Positions 35,141-46,360 of a stretch of DNA of 64,000 nt are shown piece by piece; position 1 is the first letter of the stretch; each line of letters opens with the position of its first letter. The notes beneath the pieces are model-generated. The model did not search any database. It saw only the letters and a program-made list of their open reading frames with translations, and was not told where the DNA came from. A program made the translations under genes and the position numbers. Source of the stretch: Schistosoma haematobium (taxonomy: Eukaryota > Platyhelminthes > Trematoda > Strigeidida > Schistosomatidae); assembly GCF_000699445.3 (NCBI RefSeq), contig NC_067195.1:69002591-69066590 (forward strand). The letters run 5' to 3'.

Positions 35141-35350
35141 TACTTACTTACACTTGTTACTTTCAATGGGGCATAGTCCGTCGACCAGTATTCTCCAACC
35201 CACTATGTCCTGGGCTTTCCTTTTTAGTCCTATCCAATTTCTGTTCATTTTCCTCATATCTATCTCCATTTCTCAGTGTAGTGTGTTCATTTAGTCTTGC
35301 TCTCCTCCTTTAGCCTTGACGATTCCAAGTGAGGGCTTGCTATCTCATCA
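35141..35350 (-). pseudogene. RTE/SR2-like retrotransposon 3' end
   Basis: On plus it begins TACTTACTTACACTTGTTAC (complement of the TAAG tail) and continues through the region encoding the last residues of the C-terminal domain. Landmarks on plus are TCCTGGGCTTTCC, TCTATCTCCATTTCTCAG and GTGTGTTCATTTAGTC. Only about 200 bp remain, a strongly 5'-truncated insertion. Confidence 0.75.
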
Positions 35351-35423
35351 ACAACTAGTATTATTTTTATTCATTTACGTTAAAAATGTATCGTAATTTT
35401 CAAATTACAAAAATATATACAAA

Positions 35424-35662
35424 TTACAGTAATCAGAATGGGTTTTGTGGAGATTTCAGAAATTTCACTGATTGAAATCATGAGTCAGTTGAAGCTAGAA
35501 CACCATAGAAAACCTGGAAGCACTGGGCGGCCGTTTTGTCCTAGTATGGGACTACTCAGCAGTGCTCATCCACGATCCCGCACGCCGCGAGATTCAAACC
35601 CAGTCTCGCGCCAGGCGCTTAACCAACTAGACCACTGAGCCGGTATCCAACGCAATGCATAT
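35424..35662 (-). repeat. Family A hammerhead SINE
   Basis: Minus copy with tail, ribozyme, box B and box A. Core CTGAGTA and AAAA instead of GAAA, so two essential changes. The tail has the variant TTTCACTGATTGAAATCATG, shared with the palindrome at 29575, so the two belong to the same subgroup. Confidence 0.85.
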
Positions 35663-36049
35663 TAATTGGAGATATTTTGCATTTAACACAATTAAACTAT
35701 TCAATATGACCTCCACTTGGAAAATATTATGAAATTTCAGATTATTATCTATTTAGGATTGATCAGAAAAAATTGTGAGTTAAAAAAACTTGGAATAGAT
35801 GAATTAAATAAGACTTCAGGTTTGTTCTTTAAAAAAATGATAAAACGCTTAGAATTAAACGATATATCTAGGAAATATAATTAGTATATCTTCACAATAA
35901 AAATAAGTTCTCAATTCAAGGTTCTGTATTTCAATTCCTAATGTAGATAAAATAAAAGTTCAGTTAAGATAGTTTATCAATCCAAGGACTTGAACACACT
36001 AATATTCTTTAAGGTTATTTAATCACGTGACAGTCCTTAATGAAACAAT
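35663..36049. other. No recognised feature
   Basis: AT-rich DNA. Confidence 0.5.
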
Positions 36050-36690
36050 ATGTACTTAATTATGTCTGTTACCCTCGTAGAGGAGCATAGACCACCCAAA
36101 AGCACTCTCTATCCAATCCCGTCCTGGGCAATATTTTCCAGCTCTTTCCAGTTGTTATTATTCCTTTGGCCTTCCAATTTTCCGTTTCACTTCACAATTC
36201 CTAGTTAGCTCTTGCCTCGTATTCCAGTTTGATGATATACGAAATATATGTCCTATACACCAACTTCATTGCCTCTCCTAATTTCCTCCTTATCTGGGAC
36301 CTGTTTTGTTACCTCCCATAGTAAGTTGTTGCTGATAGTATCAGGCCAACGGATGTTCACTATCTTGCGTAGACAATTGTCGATGAATACTTGTATGTTG
36401 TTGTTGATGATTGTGGTAGTTGTCAAAGTATCAGCTCCCTGTAGTAGAACTATCTTGACGTGTCCATTGTAGATTGAGACTTGGATTTTGGTTGTTTTGT
36501 GTTCCATATATTCTTGAATTGTAGGAATTCGGCCCTTGCTTTGTCAATTCTCACCTTTACATCTGCATCGGATCCTCCTCGTTCAATAATGTTGTTCAAG
36601 TATGTGAATGTTTCCAGCTCTTCCAGAGTTTCTCCATCAAGTATGATTGGTTTTGGTGTTGTAGGGCATACAAAATATTTTTCTAGTTAA
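36050..36690 (-). pseudogene. RTE/SR2-like retrotransposon C-terminal region
   Basis: Minus frame 36253-36507 reads VKIVLLQGADTLTTTTIINN, VFIDNCLRKIVNIRWPDTIS, NLLWEVTKQVPDKEEIR. The region upstream (to 36690) encodes, in another frame, the LEELETFTYLNN-type segment that follows the reverse transcriptase. Frame changes and stops show it is dead. It belongs to a slightly different subfamily (QGAD instead of YGAE), shared with the 53384-54740 copy. Confidence 0.8.
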
Positions 36691-39042
36691 AAGTAGGTTT
36701 ATAATAATAATCTTATTAAAGCTTCCTATTTTTGTCATCCACTTTTATTTAATTTTCAAATTATATATTGTTAAGCGTTATATACAAAATACGTATTGAC
36801 GAAACTTTATTATCAATCAGAGTTTGACAAATTATGTTGAATACTTTACACATATACGAGTATAATCTAATGAGCAGTGGTGGATATAGATAGGTTGGTA
36901 CAAAGCCATTTAGGTAGAAAAAATAGTGTACAGATTAGTAAAAATAAATGATACCTCAACAAATATAGAAAAACAAAAAAAAACATTTTATCACATAGAC
37001 AAAAAGACAAACTTCATATATTCATTATAAACTAATTAGCAATCGCATGGTATACATTAGTTTAATAATTTAGATTATTGTGCAGCTATACTAATTCTAA
37101 TGTCAATTGGAGATGTATTTCTGTCTTTTTCTTCACATCATGTTATTGAATAAACAAAATTTCTTAATTGAATTAATGAATTTCATATGTATTATGTCAC
37201 TGTCAACCAAGACAATTCAGGACTTTTGAAAAAGCTATCACTCTAACCTCCCAACTCATACTACCAGTTCATAATATATGCATAAAGTTATATAATTTTG
37301 GCTAGATATAGCATAAACACAGAGTAAAACTACTACACTAACAAATATGACATCTGAACATATAACCCTTAAGAACAAATGAAATTCCAAGTTGTATTAC
37401 GTAATAATACAATACAGTTGTTGGGTGAATTCTAAACGCCCTATTACAACTGTTTTATGGAATAAATTCGTTGATTAAACAGGCGCCTGAAATGTTTGTA
37501 GTTCGGCTTATTTTGATCATTCTAATTTTCGTCTTTCTAAAAAAAGTAGTTACTCAAAACTGAGTACTCCATGGTTACTTAATGGTTATTTCAGCGAATT
37601 TTTCGGTATGATAATATCTTTACCAGACACTTGACAAAATCATAAAATACGGTTGAAGCAAATTGATATTGTATGTGATCAGTAACCAGGTAAGTGTGTC
37701 ATATTAGTGAGATTTTATATCTTTCTATAAAACTCTTAACTGATGATTGGTGATTTATAAAACAGAATTGTTCAACTTATCTATTAAAAATACAAAAACT
37801 GAGTTTACGGAAAGGTAATAACATGGAATATCCAAATGACTACACAAGAAAATGCAGATCAGATGAGATTAGTATTCAATGAGTGATAAATATATTAAAT
37901 TAAATATTAACTTGAGCTAGATTCGAATCCATGCCCAAATGAAAGACTGTCAGTTCAATAAATTTTGTCTAACACTGGTTATCATACATACATAACATAA
38001 TGACTTTACACTTTTCATCTATCTATGTTCGTGAATTATGCAGTCTTTTTGGAACTAACCGGTTCTTACTTCTATCATTTGTCATCTACTTATGTTATTT
38101 AGGTTGTTGACTAATCTGTATCAGGGCTATTGTGTTTTCATCTGTTCAATGAATCATGTTTGAATAAACTAGCATGTTATTTGTGTATTAAATACACCTA
38201 TGACATACTCCTGACACACACAGTATATTCACTCGATGCTTCAGTAGTCGTTCCCCAACGATAAACCTTCATGGCGTATCACAAATAGCCACGGATATCC
38301 AATTACTGATTCGTTTTTAATGTTAAATATTCTATTTAATGATGGTGAATGAACTGGTTGATTTAAATTTCCCATTTATTCTTTCTCTGTTTGATTTGAT
38401 GAAGTCAACGACGGCTTCAGTGTTTGAGTTAAGCATGATTTATACTGAAGACTGGTGATTTGGTAATGGCAAATTAGATAATGATCAGTAGAATGAGGAA
38501 ATTTTTCCAGTTATTAATTGCTTTCCTTCCCCATTTTTGGCTTGAATAAATCCACAAATTTCTTGACCTATTTGTTTAACGGAGGAAGATATAAGGGAGC
38601 ATGAAAATTTAAAATTCTTTATTCAATGCAGAAATGTCCAGAGATACGTTGATTAACATATTCAAATATCGAAATCCTTGTGACATAGAAACTACGAAAT
38701 AACTAAAACACTGTAATACTTCATATAATCCGATTCATAAGAAATATTTGGAATAAACTTCAATTCAAATGATTGTCATCAAATAATTTTGATTAATATT
38801 GGGAAATTCAATAGCTTTTAAACCAACAGTAACAAATTTCTCAGTAGAGAGGAACCAAAGAATATTTAATATGATATCTAATTTCCATGACCCTAAACCT
38901 AAATATTTTATCGACAGTCAATATTCAATTCATTTCAAATTTTCGAATCACATTTCGCTTTATCTGTGGTTGTCGTGTTATTTATTTATACTTTTCATAC
39001 AAATGTCTTTTTGATTCAGTTTATTTTAAGTATACAGAAAAG
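36691..39042. other. Long AT-rich stretch without recognised features
   Basis: About 2.3 kb without coding pattern or named repeat. Confidence 0.5.
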
Positions 39043-39290
39043 CAATGCGCATCCATGATCCCACTCGTGGGATTCGAACCCCGGACCTTAACCTCTAGAC
39101 CACTGAGTTGGCATCGAACGGTGTTAATGTCTAACTTCAATACATGAATTTGTTCCACTGATGAGTAGTCCCATACTAGGACGAAACGGTCGTTCAATAC
39201 TTCCAGGTTTTCCATGGTGGTCTAGCTTTAATTGACTCATGAATTTAACTATTAACATACTACAATCTCCACAAAACCCCTTCCTGGTAT
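39043..39290. repeat. Family A SINE, chimeric inverted copy
   Basis: 39043-39150 is the tRNA-like part of a minus copy (box B as GGGATTCGAACCCC on plus, box A as GACCACTGAGTTGGC). From about 39155 the sequence turns into the ribozyme and tail of a plus copy, ending TCCACAAAACCCCTTCC. The plus ribozyme reads CTGATGA with GAAA but has extra bases before stem II and no matching stem I. Confidence 0.8.
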
Positions 39291-39584
39291 ATAAAAACGC
39301 TTTAAAAATAATAAGATTTTTTACATAGAAAACTATTTTGATAACATAAGAGAAAACGGAATTCTAATCAAATATTTAATAACTAAATTATTCTATTCAT
39401 TTTGTTTCTTTTCCTAACAGTATTGTGTTACTTTACAACAATGAGACTATGAAATCATATAATCAATGCATTGGCTCAGTTTTCTGATAAGTCGGTTTAC
39501 ATTAGATTAATCATATGCGTTGATTGTCTTTTGTATTGAATAATTTTAATAAAAATTTCTACCCTTTTCCCTTATTACTAAGGA

Positions 39585-40320
39585 GAATAATACTTTCATT
39601 ATTTGTGAAGAAGATATGGACCTAAATAAAATTTTGAATAGTTTCAACAATTGCCACCCCTAAATTCAATTCATTTTGGAAGCGAAAGCAAACGAGAAAC
39701 TTCATTTTCTTGGAATTGTTATTCACTTAGATTCTTCGATAGTAACTTAACACCTAGACATCATCCGGAAAAAGCAGTGACAATACAAAAGAAAACTCTT
39801 CTTATGAATATGAAATTTAAAGGACATACGGCTACTAAAGTCTAGAATGAACAGATTTTAAAACCGTTGAATAAAACTTTCTGCTTAGGTAAGCTCCGAA
39901 TTATTTTCTAAAGCCGGCCTACCATTGAAGGATATGTTAAGGATAAACTTCCGCTTTGGGTCACATCAATGTGCATCTGTGAATTTACTTGCTCGCGTGG
40001 GGCAGGTTACATTGGCCGAACGAAGCGATCACTTTCAAAACGTATTACAGAACACTATCAGGCATGGCTTACAGAAGGAGAATGTAAAACAATTATTAAT
40101 TCAATTCAGGAGCATTTAATTAACTGTGAACACATCGCCCCAGAAGAGTCTTCTTTTACAGTAATCTACGCAGTCAAAGGAATTGAATCGAAGGGAAATC
40201 GAATCGAATATCGTATGCATTGATGAGGCATAGGCAATCCACCAATACAAGCCCGAATTTTGCGTGCAAAAACGATTCGTTCAATCCTTAAACCTAATTC
40301 CCTTTAGTAGTATGTTTTGA
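39585..40320 (+). pseudogene. Penelope-like element remnant with GIY-YIG endonuclease
   Basis: From about 39585 the first frame encodes the end of a Penelope-type reverse transcriptase: LNKILNSFNNCHP, a stop at 39661, then ANEKLHFLGIVIHLDSS and further stops. After a frameshift, 39969-40223 encodes a GIY-YIG nuclease domain: CICEFTC, GYIGRTKRSLSKRITEH, INCEH and a Glu/Arg-rich end; another frameshift precedes residues resembling HQYKPE. In this family GIY-YIG acts with the reverse transcriptase in target-primed insertion, and Cys/His residues form a zinc-finger-like motif compatible with the Cys and His seen here. Stops and frameshifts rule out function. A family A SINE follows 26 bp later. 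Confidence 0.85.
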
Positions 40321-40345
40321 TTTTCCTGTCCTTTATTTGAAGTCA

Positions 40346-40565
40346 GATGCCGGTTCAGTGGTCTAGAGGTTAAACGCTCGCGCATGAGATTGATAGGTCC
40401 TGGTTTCAAATCTCACTAGGCAGGACCATGGATGTGCACTTTCGAGGAGTCCCACAATAGGTTGAAACGGCCATCCAGTGCATCCAGGTTTTCCATGATG
40501 GTCTAGCTTCACCGAGCTCATGGATTCAATTAATAAATCACTATAATATCTAAAAAACCTTCTGA
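40346..40565 (+). repeat. Family A hammerhead SINE
   Basis: Starts at GATGCCGGTTCAGTGGTC (box A), has a weakened box B (GGTTTCAAATCTC), ribozyme and tail ending AAAACCTTCTGA. The core is TCGAGGA (C3 and U4 changed). It has no head, so it starts where a Pol III transcript of a tRNA-type promoter would. Confidence 0.85.
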
Positions 40566-41788
40566 TAATATTTTATAATTATTGATCTTTCAAATTATTG
40601 TTTTGTAATTTTCAACTCTAATCAGTTATTATTATTACCCATAAACAAGTTTTCTTGATTATTATTGAGTTTTTATTATTATGACTTATGATTGTCGTTT
40701 TTTCTTTATATCTGTCAATTGGACAATTATCTGACCCGTAAATTGTTTTCATCCTTATATTCCTTCCTTACCCCTTGATTATTACGTAACCTCATTTGAT
40801 AATAAGTCTCGAATCAATTTATGATGCAATCTTTTCTATCCTTCTATAGACAGATTTTCCATATAACTATATATACGATTGTACAGCTTAAGTAAATGAT
40901 TTCGTCGAGAAGAAAACTTTTCCTCGCTGAATTCTCTTTCTTCAATGAGAATAATATTTGACTGAATACAATCAACCTATAAACATAATTCACTTTTTAT
41001 ATAGAAACAGTTTCTACACTGACTATAATTTATAGTTTCGCATAAAATAACCTCCAATCAAACAAAAAATAGTTTTCTAAATAAGAATTGGTTAGCAACT
41101 AAAAATTAAATGTATGCACCATTTATTATCAATTCGATTGCATAATGATTTAGAACTATTTAAGAAACCTATTAGTATAATATTTTTAGGCGAAATTGTT
41201 AATAAAAATGTATAGAACGGACATTTTGTCTTATTTTCACAGATCATCAGCAGTTTAAACAGAAAACGCTCAACTTAGCCGAATTCAAGACGTTGAAATT
41301 TTAGAGTAAGTCAATCATTTCAATCTAGTGAATTAATATGTAAGGCTCCACATTTTCATCCGATGCCAATGTATTAAAAAATTACTTCCAAAATATAAAT
41401 ATTCATCGCAAATCTTAGTAAACTAGATATGTTAATAATAAACCGACAGTGTAGAAAATGATTATCATAGTTCTGACCCTTTAACTGCAACGTTAATGAA
41501 TCGAGTTTTCTATAAATTTTCATTATTGTTTGATAATATTAGATTGATGAATTCTTTCTTTTGAATAAATAAAGTGTCAATAAAAGATATAGCTTAATTC
41601 TATTTTGTGACTTAGGATAGTTTATATTTCATTAGAGTCACGAAATGATCTAAATTAAACCATTATTCAACAGTAATTCAACATAGATTGTACAATGAAT
41701 TCAACGAAATTCAACAACCTCCACAAACTCAAACTGAAAATTTCATATTTTTCGATACTTGCCACAAAATAAACCATTGTAAATAATT
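40566..41788. other. No recognised feature
   Basis: AT-rich DNA with short ATT runs. Confidence 0.5.
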
Positions 41789-42033
41789 TTAATAATTGAG
41801 ATCATGAGTTAATTAAAGCTAGACCATTATCGAGAACCTGGAAGCATTGGACGACCGTTTTATCCTACTGTAGGACTCTTCAGCAGTGCGCATCTACGAT
41901 CTCACCTCGCGAGATTTGAATCAAGGACCTATCAGTCTCACTCTTGAGCGCTTAACCTCTACACCACTGAGCTGATCGGCATCCAATAATGTTAATGTCT
42001 AACTTCAACTAATCCACGAAATTGAGTGACACA
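41789..42033 (-). repeat. Family A hammerhead SINE
   Basis: Minus copy with tail, ribozyme, weak box B, box A and the first part of the head (AATCCACGAAATTGAGTGAC on plus). The core is CTGAAGA, acceptable at N7, but GAAA has become AAAA (G12 lost), so inactive. Confidence 0.85.
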
Positions 42034-42838
42034 AATAAGTTCATGGATAATCAATAACTTATTCAACTAAGAAAACATTTATATCAATGATAAGCAGATA
42101 TTTTATTTTTGTAAACAAAAATTAATTGGAAATTAATTTACTAATCACATAAACTGTCTATATATATATACATAACTTAATTTAGACGCTATGAATTGGA
42201 CGCCTTCAATCAAAATGTTACATTATCTAAACAAATATTAAGGTATATCAATGATAGGCAAACTTTAAAGGTGAATAGTAACAGTATAATCAAGTACTTG
42301 CATAAAACTAAATAATATTCAACTAAATCCTCCAGTGATGGTTCTTGATTTATATCACTCTTCCTGTCTATTTTATATTCGTCAATGAAAATTCTTTATT
42401 ATAGTATAACTGCTGAAATATAATTCAAGTGATTCAGTATACCATTCATTCAATGTATCCAACCAGGACATTCAATGAATAATGACATAAAATTAAAAAT
42501 AAAATAGATTTAATTAATGAATAATAATAATAATACAAGCCAAATTTCATTTATTATTATAAAATGAGATATAGAATGTGAATATAAAAAAAAAGAAGGG
42601 AGAGATAGAGAAATGTATAAAATATAACAAAACAATAAATCAGTCAACTGTATCAATCACTTAACTCAGTAGAAATATTTTTCTTTCCAATAAAAAGAAT
42701 GATGCATAAAATGTTTTTGACAGGCTATTATTAGATGCGTGAAATAAATTAACGTCGAACAAACAAACAAACAAAAAAGATTAAATTAGGTCATTTGAGG
42801 AATAAGAACAACAAATGGATATGAGGTTTGACTAAATA
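42034..42838. other. No recognised feature
   Basis: AT-rich, with short (ATA)n and A-rich runs. Confidence 0.5.
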
Positions 42839-43050
42839 TCAGAAGGGGTTTTGTGGAGTTGAGATCATGAGTCAGTTGAAGCTAGACCATCATGGAAAAC
42901 CTGGAAGCACATGAACTGCCGTTTCGACCTATTGTGGGACTCCTCAACAGTGCGAGTCCACGACCCCACCTCGCGGGACTCGAACCCAGGACCTACCAGT
43001 CTCGCGACAGGCGCTTAACCAACTGGACCACTGATCCGGCATCCAAACAG
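42839..43050 (-). repeat. Family A hammerhead SINE
   Basis: Minus copy starting ATCAGAAGGGGTTTTGTGG on plus, with an internal tail deletion (GTGGAGTTGAGATCATGAG). Box B (minus strand of GACTCGAACCCAGG) and box A (ATCAGTGGTCCAG) are good. The core is TTGAGGA (C3 changed) and stem III is altered. Confidence 0.85.
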
Positions 43051-43230
43051 TTTAAGAGTGAAATTCATTCTGTTTGATTAATTTGGGATTATATTTGTAA
43101 AGTGTATAGTTTACTTTGATCTACACAACTAATCATCTATCAATTTGAAGACTACATAGTGTGTAAATTATATTTTAGGAATTGTCTGTTTTTTAAGAAT
43201 ATATACGAAATGCTTTTCTAAATGCGGCTA

Positions 43231-43690
43231 TTAGTGGCCCGAGATCGGACTCCAGTTTGATTGTTTCTGATTACTATTGAGATACACATGTTGTCATTCG
43301 TCGTATATATTTCATCGACTTGAATTGCGTTAGTCGGTAACGGAATTAAATAAGTCAAATACGAGAATGAATTTCGAATACGTATATTCCAGACAAAATA
43401 TCGGAGAAGCGATAAGAGAACGAAGAGTAATGACGCGTAGTGGAGATGGCATGGCAACCAACTTCATTTATTCAAGCGTTAATCAATACTTATAGTCACA
43501 CTAAATTAAGCTACAGACATGTGATGAATATGCTAAGATGGGCACACACCTATGCGCTCATATAAAAACAGTCAAGATTGATAAGCGAATAATTAACAAA
43601 GTGAAAATATGACTCAAGTAGAATGAATAAATTGGCCTGTCCGAAAGCTAGAATAAGGTATATGGGCTTAACATAATAACTGACACTACA
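43231..43690 (-). mobile_element. Solo LTR (LTR family 1), minus strand
   Basis: A 460-bp segment whose minus strand starts TGTAGTGTCAGTTATTATG and ends GGGCCACTAA. It aligns with the LTRs at 26515 and 48965. I see no exact target duplication (GGCTA versus AGCTC). A minus-strand open frame (43218-43457) crosses its 3' half and has no domain. Confidence 0.8.
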
Positions 43691-44126
43691 AGCTCATATG
43701 AAAACCGATTTTCACACCAGTCGATCAATCTTCGATGTCCAAAAATATCATGAAGTCATTATGTTCAGTGTGCTAAGAGTTTTATGATATGCACATGCAT
43801 CGTTTGAAATATCATTAAAATTACATGAATTAAGAGATTTTTAAACATACATCATTTACATTTGGTTGAATGTTACTTCGTATTTCATTTGACAAACTCT
43901 TTTACAAATAGTTTTCCTCTTAGTTTGTACGTATATTCATATCAGTTAACGACTTCAGTAAAATTTCAGAATTCCCTTACAAACTGTCGATAATATGTTT
44001 GTAGTTACAAAACTTTGTAAACACGTCGTTCGATAAAATATTTGTTAATTTACTAAGGCTCATCTAATTTACCAGAATAATGTTATCTTTAACCGGAAAG
44101 TGTAATCATATGTTAAGTAGAGTTAG
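43691..44126. other. No recognised feature
   Basis: AT-rich DNA, no coding pattern. Confidence 0.5.
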
Positions 44127-44293
44127 ATGGTGATTAGCAGTGTAATCTAGAATGAGCATTTTGTCCTGTTTGGGACTCCTAAGCTAGATGCACCAGCATC
44201 TCTTAGTAAAGATAAACACTGAAATCCAATGAAATACGGCTAATGAGTCCAAAATAGGATGAAACACTCGTCCTAGTTTACTTTGCCACCTAT
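44127..44293. repeat. Family S (Smα-like) hammerhead modules as an inverted pair
   Basis: 44127-44198 is a minus-strand module (core CTTAGGA, AAAA instead of GAAA, stem I ATCTAG/CTAGAT preserved). 44235-44293 is a plus-strand module (core CTAATGA, GAAA intact, stem II GTCC/GGAT). They face each other with about 36 bp between, the same head-to-head logic as family A. Confidence 0.75.
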
Positions 44294-44460
44294 TATTAAA
44301 TTCTGCTTTATAATCCATATGACTGATTGCAACATCGAAGCAACTCGATCAGAATGCACATATACCTAAGGAGACTGAAAAATCTCAGTTCTTAACACTG
44401 ACGACTGGAAGATTCCTGCCTTTATAAATGAATAACTTTCATGTGCACTTGTAAAATGAA

Positions 44461-44752
44461 AGAAATACGGTGAGACCGTAATTTATAGACGACCTTTTAG
44501 CGACGTTGAAGTGACCTTGAGAGTGAACAACTTCTAATTAGGACTAAATGAGGGTTATAAAGCAGTTGGAATTCTCATTTATAGTTGATGGTTAGGGTTT
44601 AAAATTAGATTTAGGGTTTTCATCACGAACTGACATCAGCTATAATGCCCAAACTCTAGCCAAATGTATGAATGAATTCCGCGCGCAAATTCGTGACTCG
44701 TTGTCTCATATCTGATTGGTCCGTCTATAAGTTATAGTCTTGTCAGAAATAC
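44461..44752. mobile_element. MITE-like element (copy 2) with perfect 8-bp duplication
   Basis: The element is 44469-44744 (276 bp), flanked by AGAAATAC on both sides (44461-44468 and 44745-44752). Its ends, GGTGAGACCGTAATTTATAG and CTATAAGTTATAGTCTTGTC, are imperfect inverted repeats. There is no ORF. An 8-bp duplication fits hAT or Merlin superfamilies; Merlin elements are known in schistosomes, but I cannot choose between them. Confidence 0.85.
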
Positions 44753-45804
44753 AATGAAAACATTACATATTTAGACATTATGTAAATGTGTACTTCATGC
44801 TTGTAATATACTCATTCGCTATTAACTGAACATATTCATAATATTTTTTTCAGGATGTTTGTAAATATCTGATATCAATTCTCACTATGTTTTATATTAT
44901 CCACACTATTTTTCGTATCATCTGTTTATGTAGAATGCAAGATTTTGATGCACAGAAACCTTTTCAGTGATACATTTATTCTAGATAGTACGAGGGCATG
45001 TGATAATAGATTAATAAACCTAGTAAGTGTTTCATCTTTCACAGTGAAAATTTGTAATGTTATAAATGACAACCATTCACACTACAATTCAAGAGATTTC
45101 ATATGCAAGCAAACTCCATGCGAGCTATAAAGAGGAGTGAGTTATGGAATATTATTACAATACTCATATGTCAATTATTGATAATTTCTTGACAACTAAA
45201 AATATCATTTTGGTATGAAATAAAAAGTGATCACTTTAAATTAATCGACATTTGAAAGCTCCTAATCCACTTAACGGATACAGTTATAATTTAATCCTTG
45301 TTAGAGTGAAGATATCTAAAAGTGTATTTAAATTTTAGGTCAAATCACAAGTTTATTCTTCAAAATATACTATTCTAGCTGATTATTAATTATTTTAATT
45401 CAATGATACACTGTGTATTAAAGTATTCCTGGGTCATTTCAATATCAAACTTTCATAAATAATAAAAGTACAGATAGATTCAAAAAATTCAACTTCAATT
45501 TGATATTCAAAATGACGCTATAACTTCAGCAATTCTAAACAAGGTTTCTATAACTGTAAGCTAGCTACAATTCAGTAGCTTCAGTAAAATGTTATTTTTA
45601 AAATGGTAAAAGTGTTCTTCATAGATATTATCGGCAATTCAAAGACACATACACGATAGAATTATAATTTTTAAAAAAACATACAAAACCTGTTTCAAGA
45701 TTTCATTCAACCAATTAATAATAATGATCTTCATTTTCATAATGTATATTCAAGTGATTCAAATTCTATGAAATAAGTTAACTATAAACAAATTGATATG
45801 GAGA
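44753..45804. other. No recognised feature
   Basis: AT-rich DNA. The open frame 44945-45130 has no domain. Confidence 0.5.
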
Positions 45805-46360
45805 CGTAAAGGCGAAGATTGGCAAAGCAAGGGCTTCATTCCTACAATTGAAGAACATATGGAACTCGAAACAAATGTCTGTCAACTACCATCGAAGTGA
45901 GAATCTTCAATACGAACGTGAAGACGGTTCTACTGTACGGAGCTGAAACTTGGAGAACTACAACAACCACCATCAAGAAGGTACAAGTATTTACAAATAG
46001 CTGTCGACGCAAGATACTCAACATACATTGGTCGGATACCATCAGCAACAGCCATCTGTGGGAGAGAACAAACCAGCTTCCATCTGAAAGAGAAATTAGG
46101 AAAAGACGATGGAAATGGATAGGATATACATTACACAAATCATCAAACTGCATCACGAGGCAAGCCCTAACTCAGAATCCTAAATGGAATAAAAAAAGAG
46201 CAAGGCCAATGAACACATTACTTTGGGAAATAGAATCAGATATGAAAAGGATGAATAGGAACTGGAAAGAGCTGTAAAGGATTGCTCAGGATAGGGTTGG
46301 ATGGAGACTGTTGGTGAGCGTCCTATACTCCTTCACGAGGAGTAACAAGCGTAAGTAAGT
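45805..46360 (+). pseudogene. RTE/SR2-like retrotransposon C-terminus and 3' end
   Basis: Frame 45897-46277 (126 residues) reads [79 protein letters not shown], and a Lys/Arg-rich end to a stop after NWKEL. It is nearly identical to 25918-26460 over the C-terminal 90 residues, including the unusual [20 protein letters not shown], so the two share a recent source. Upstream residues (GACGTAAAGGCGAAGATTGG) extend slightly further than in the other copy. It ends with GCGTAAGTAAGTAA. Confidence 0.85.

Noticed and set aside
38040..38300. Possible LTR or UTR because of slightly higher GC content
   Set aside because: No second copy, termini or coding frame could be found.
39155..39210. Active ribozyme because CTGATGA and GAAA are both present
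   Set aside because: Extra bases separate the core from stem II and the stem I strands are not complementary.
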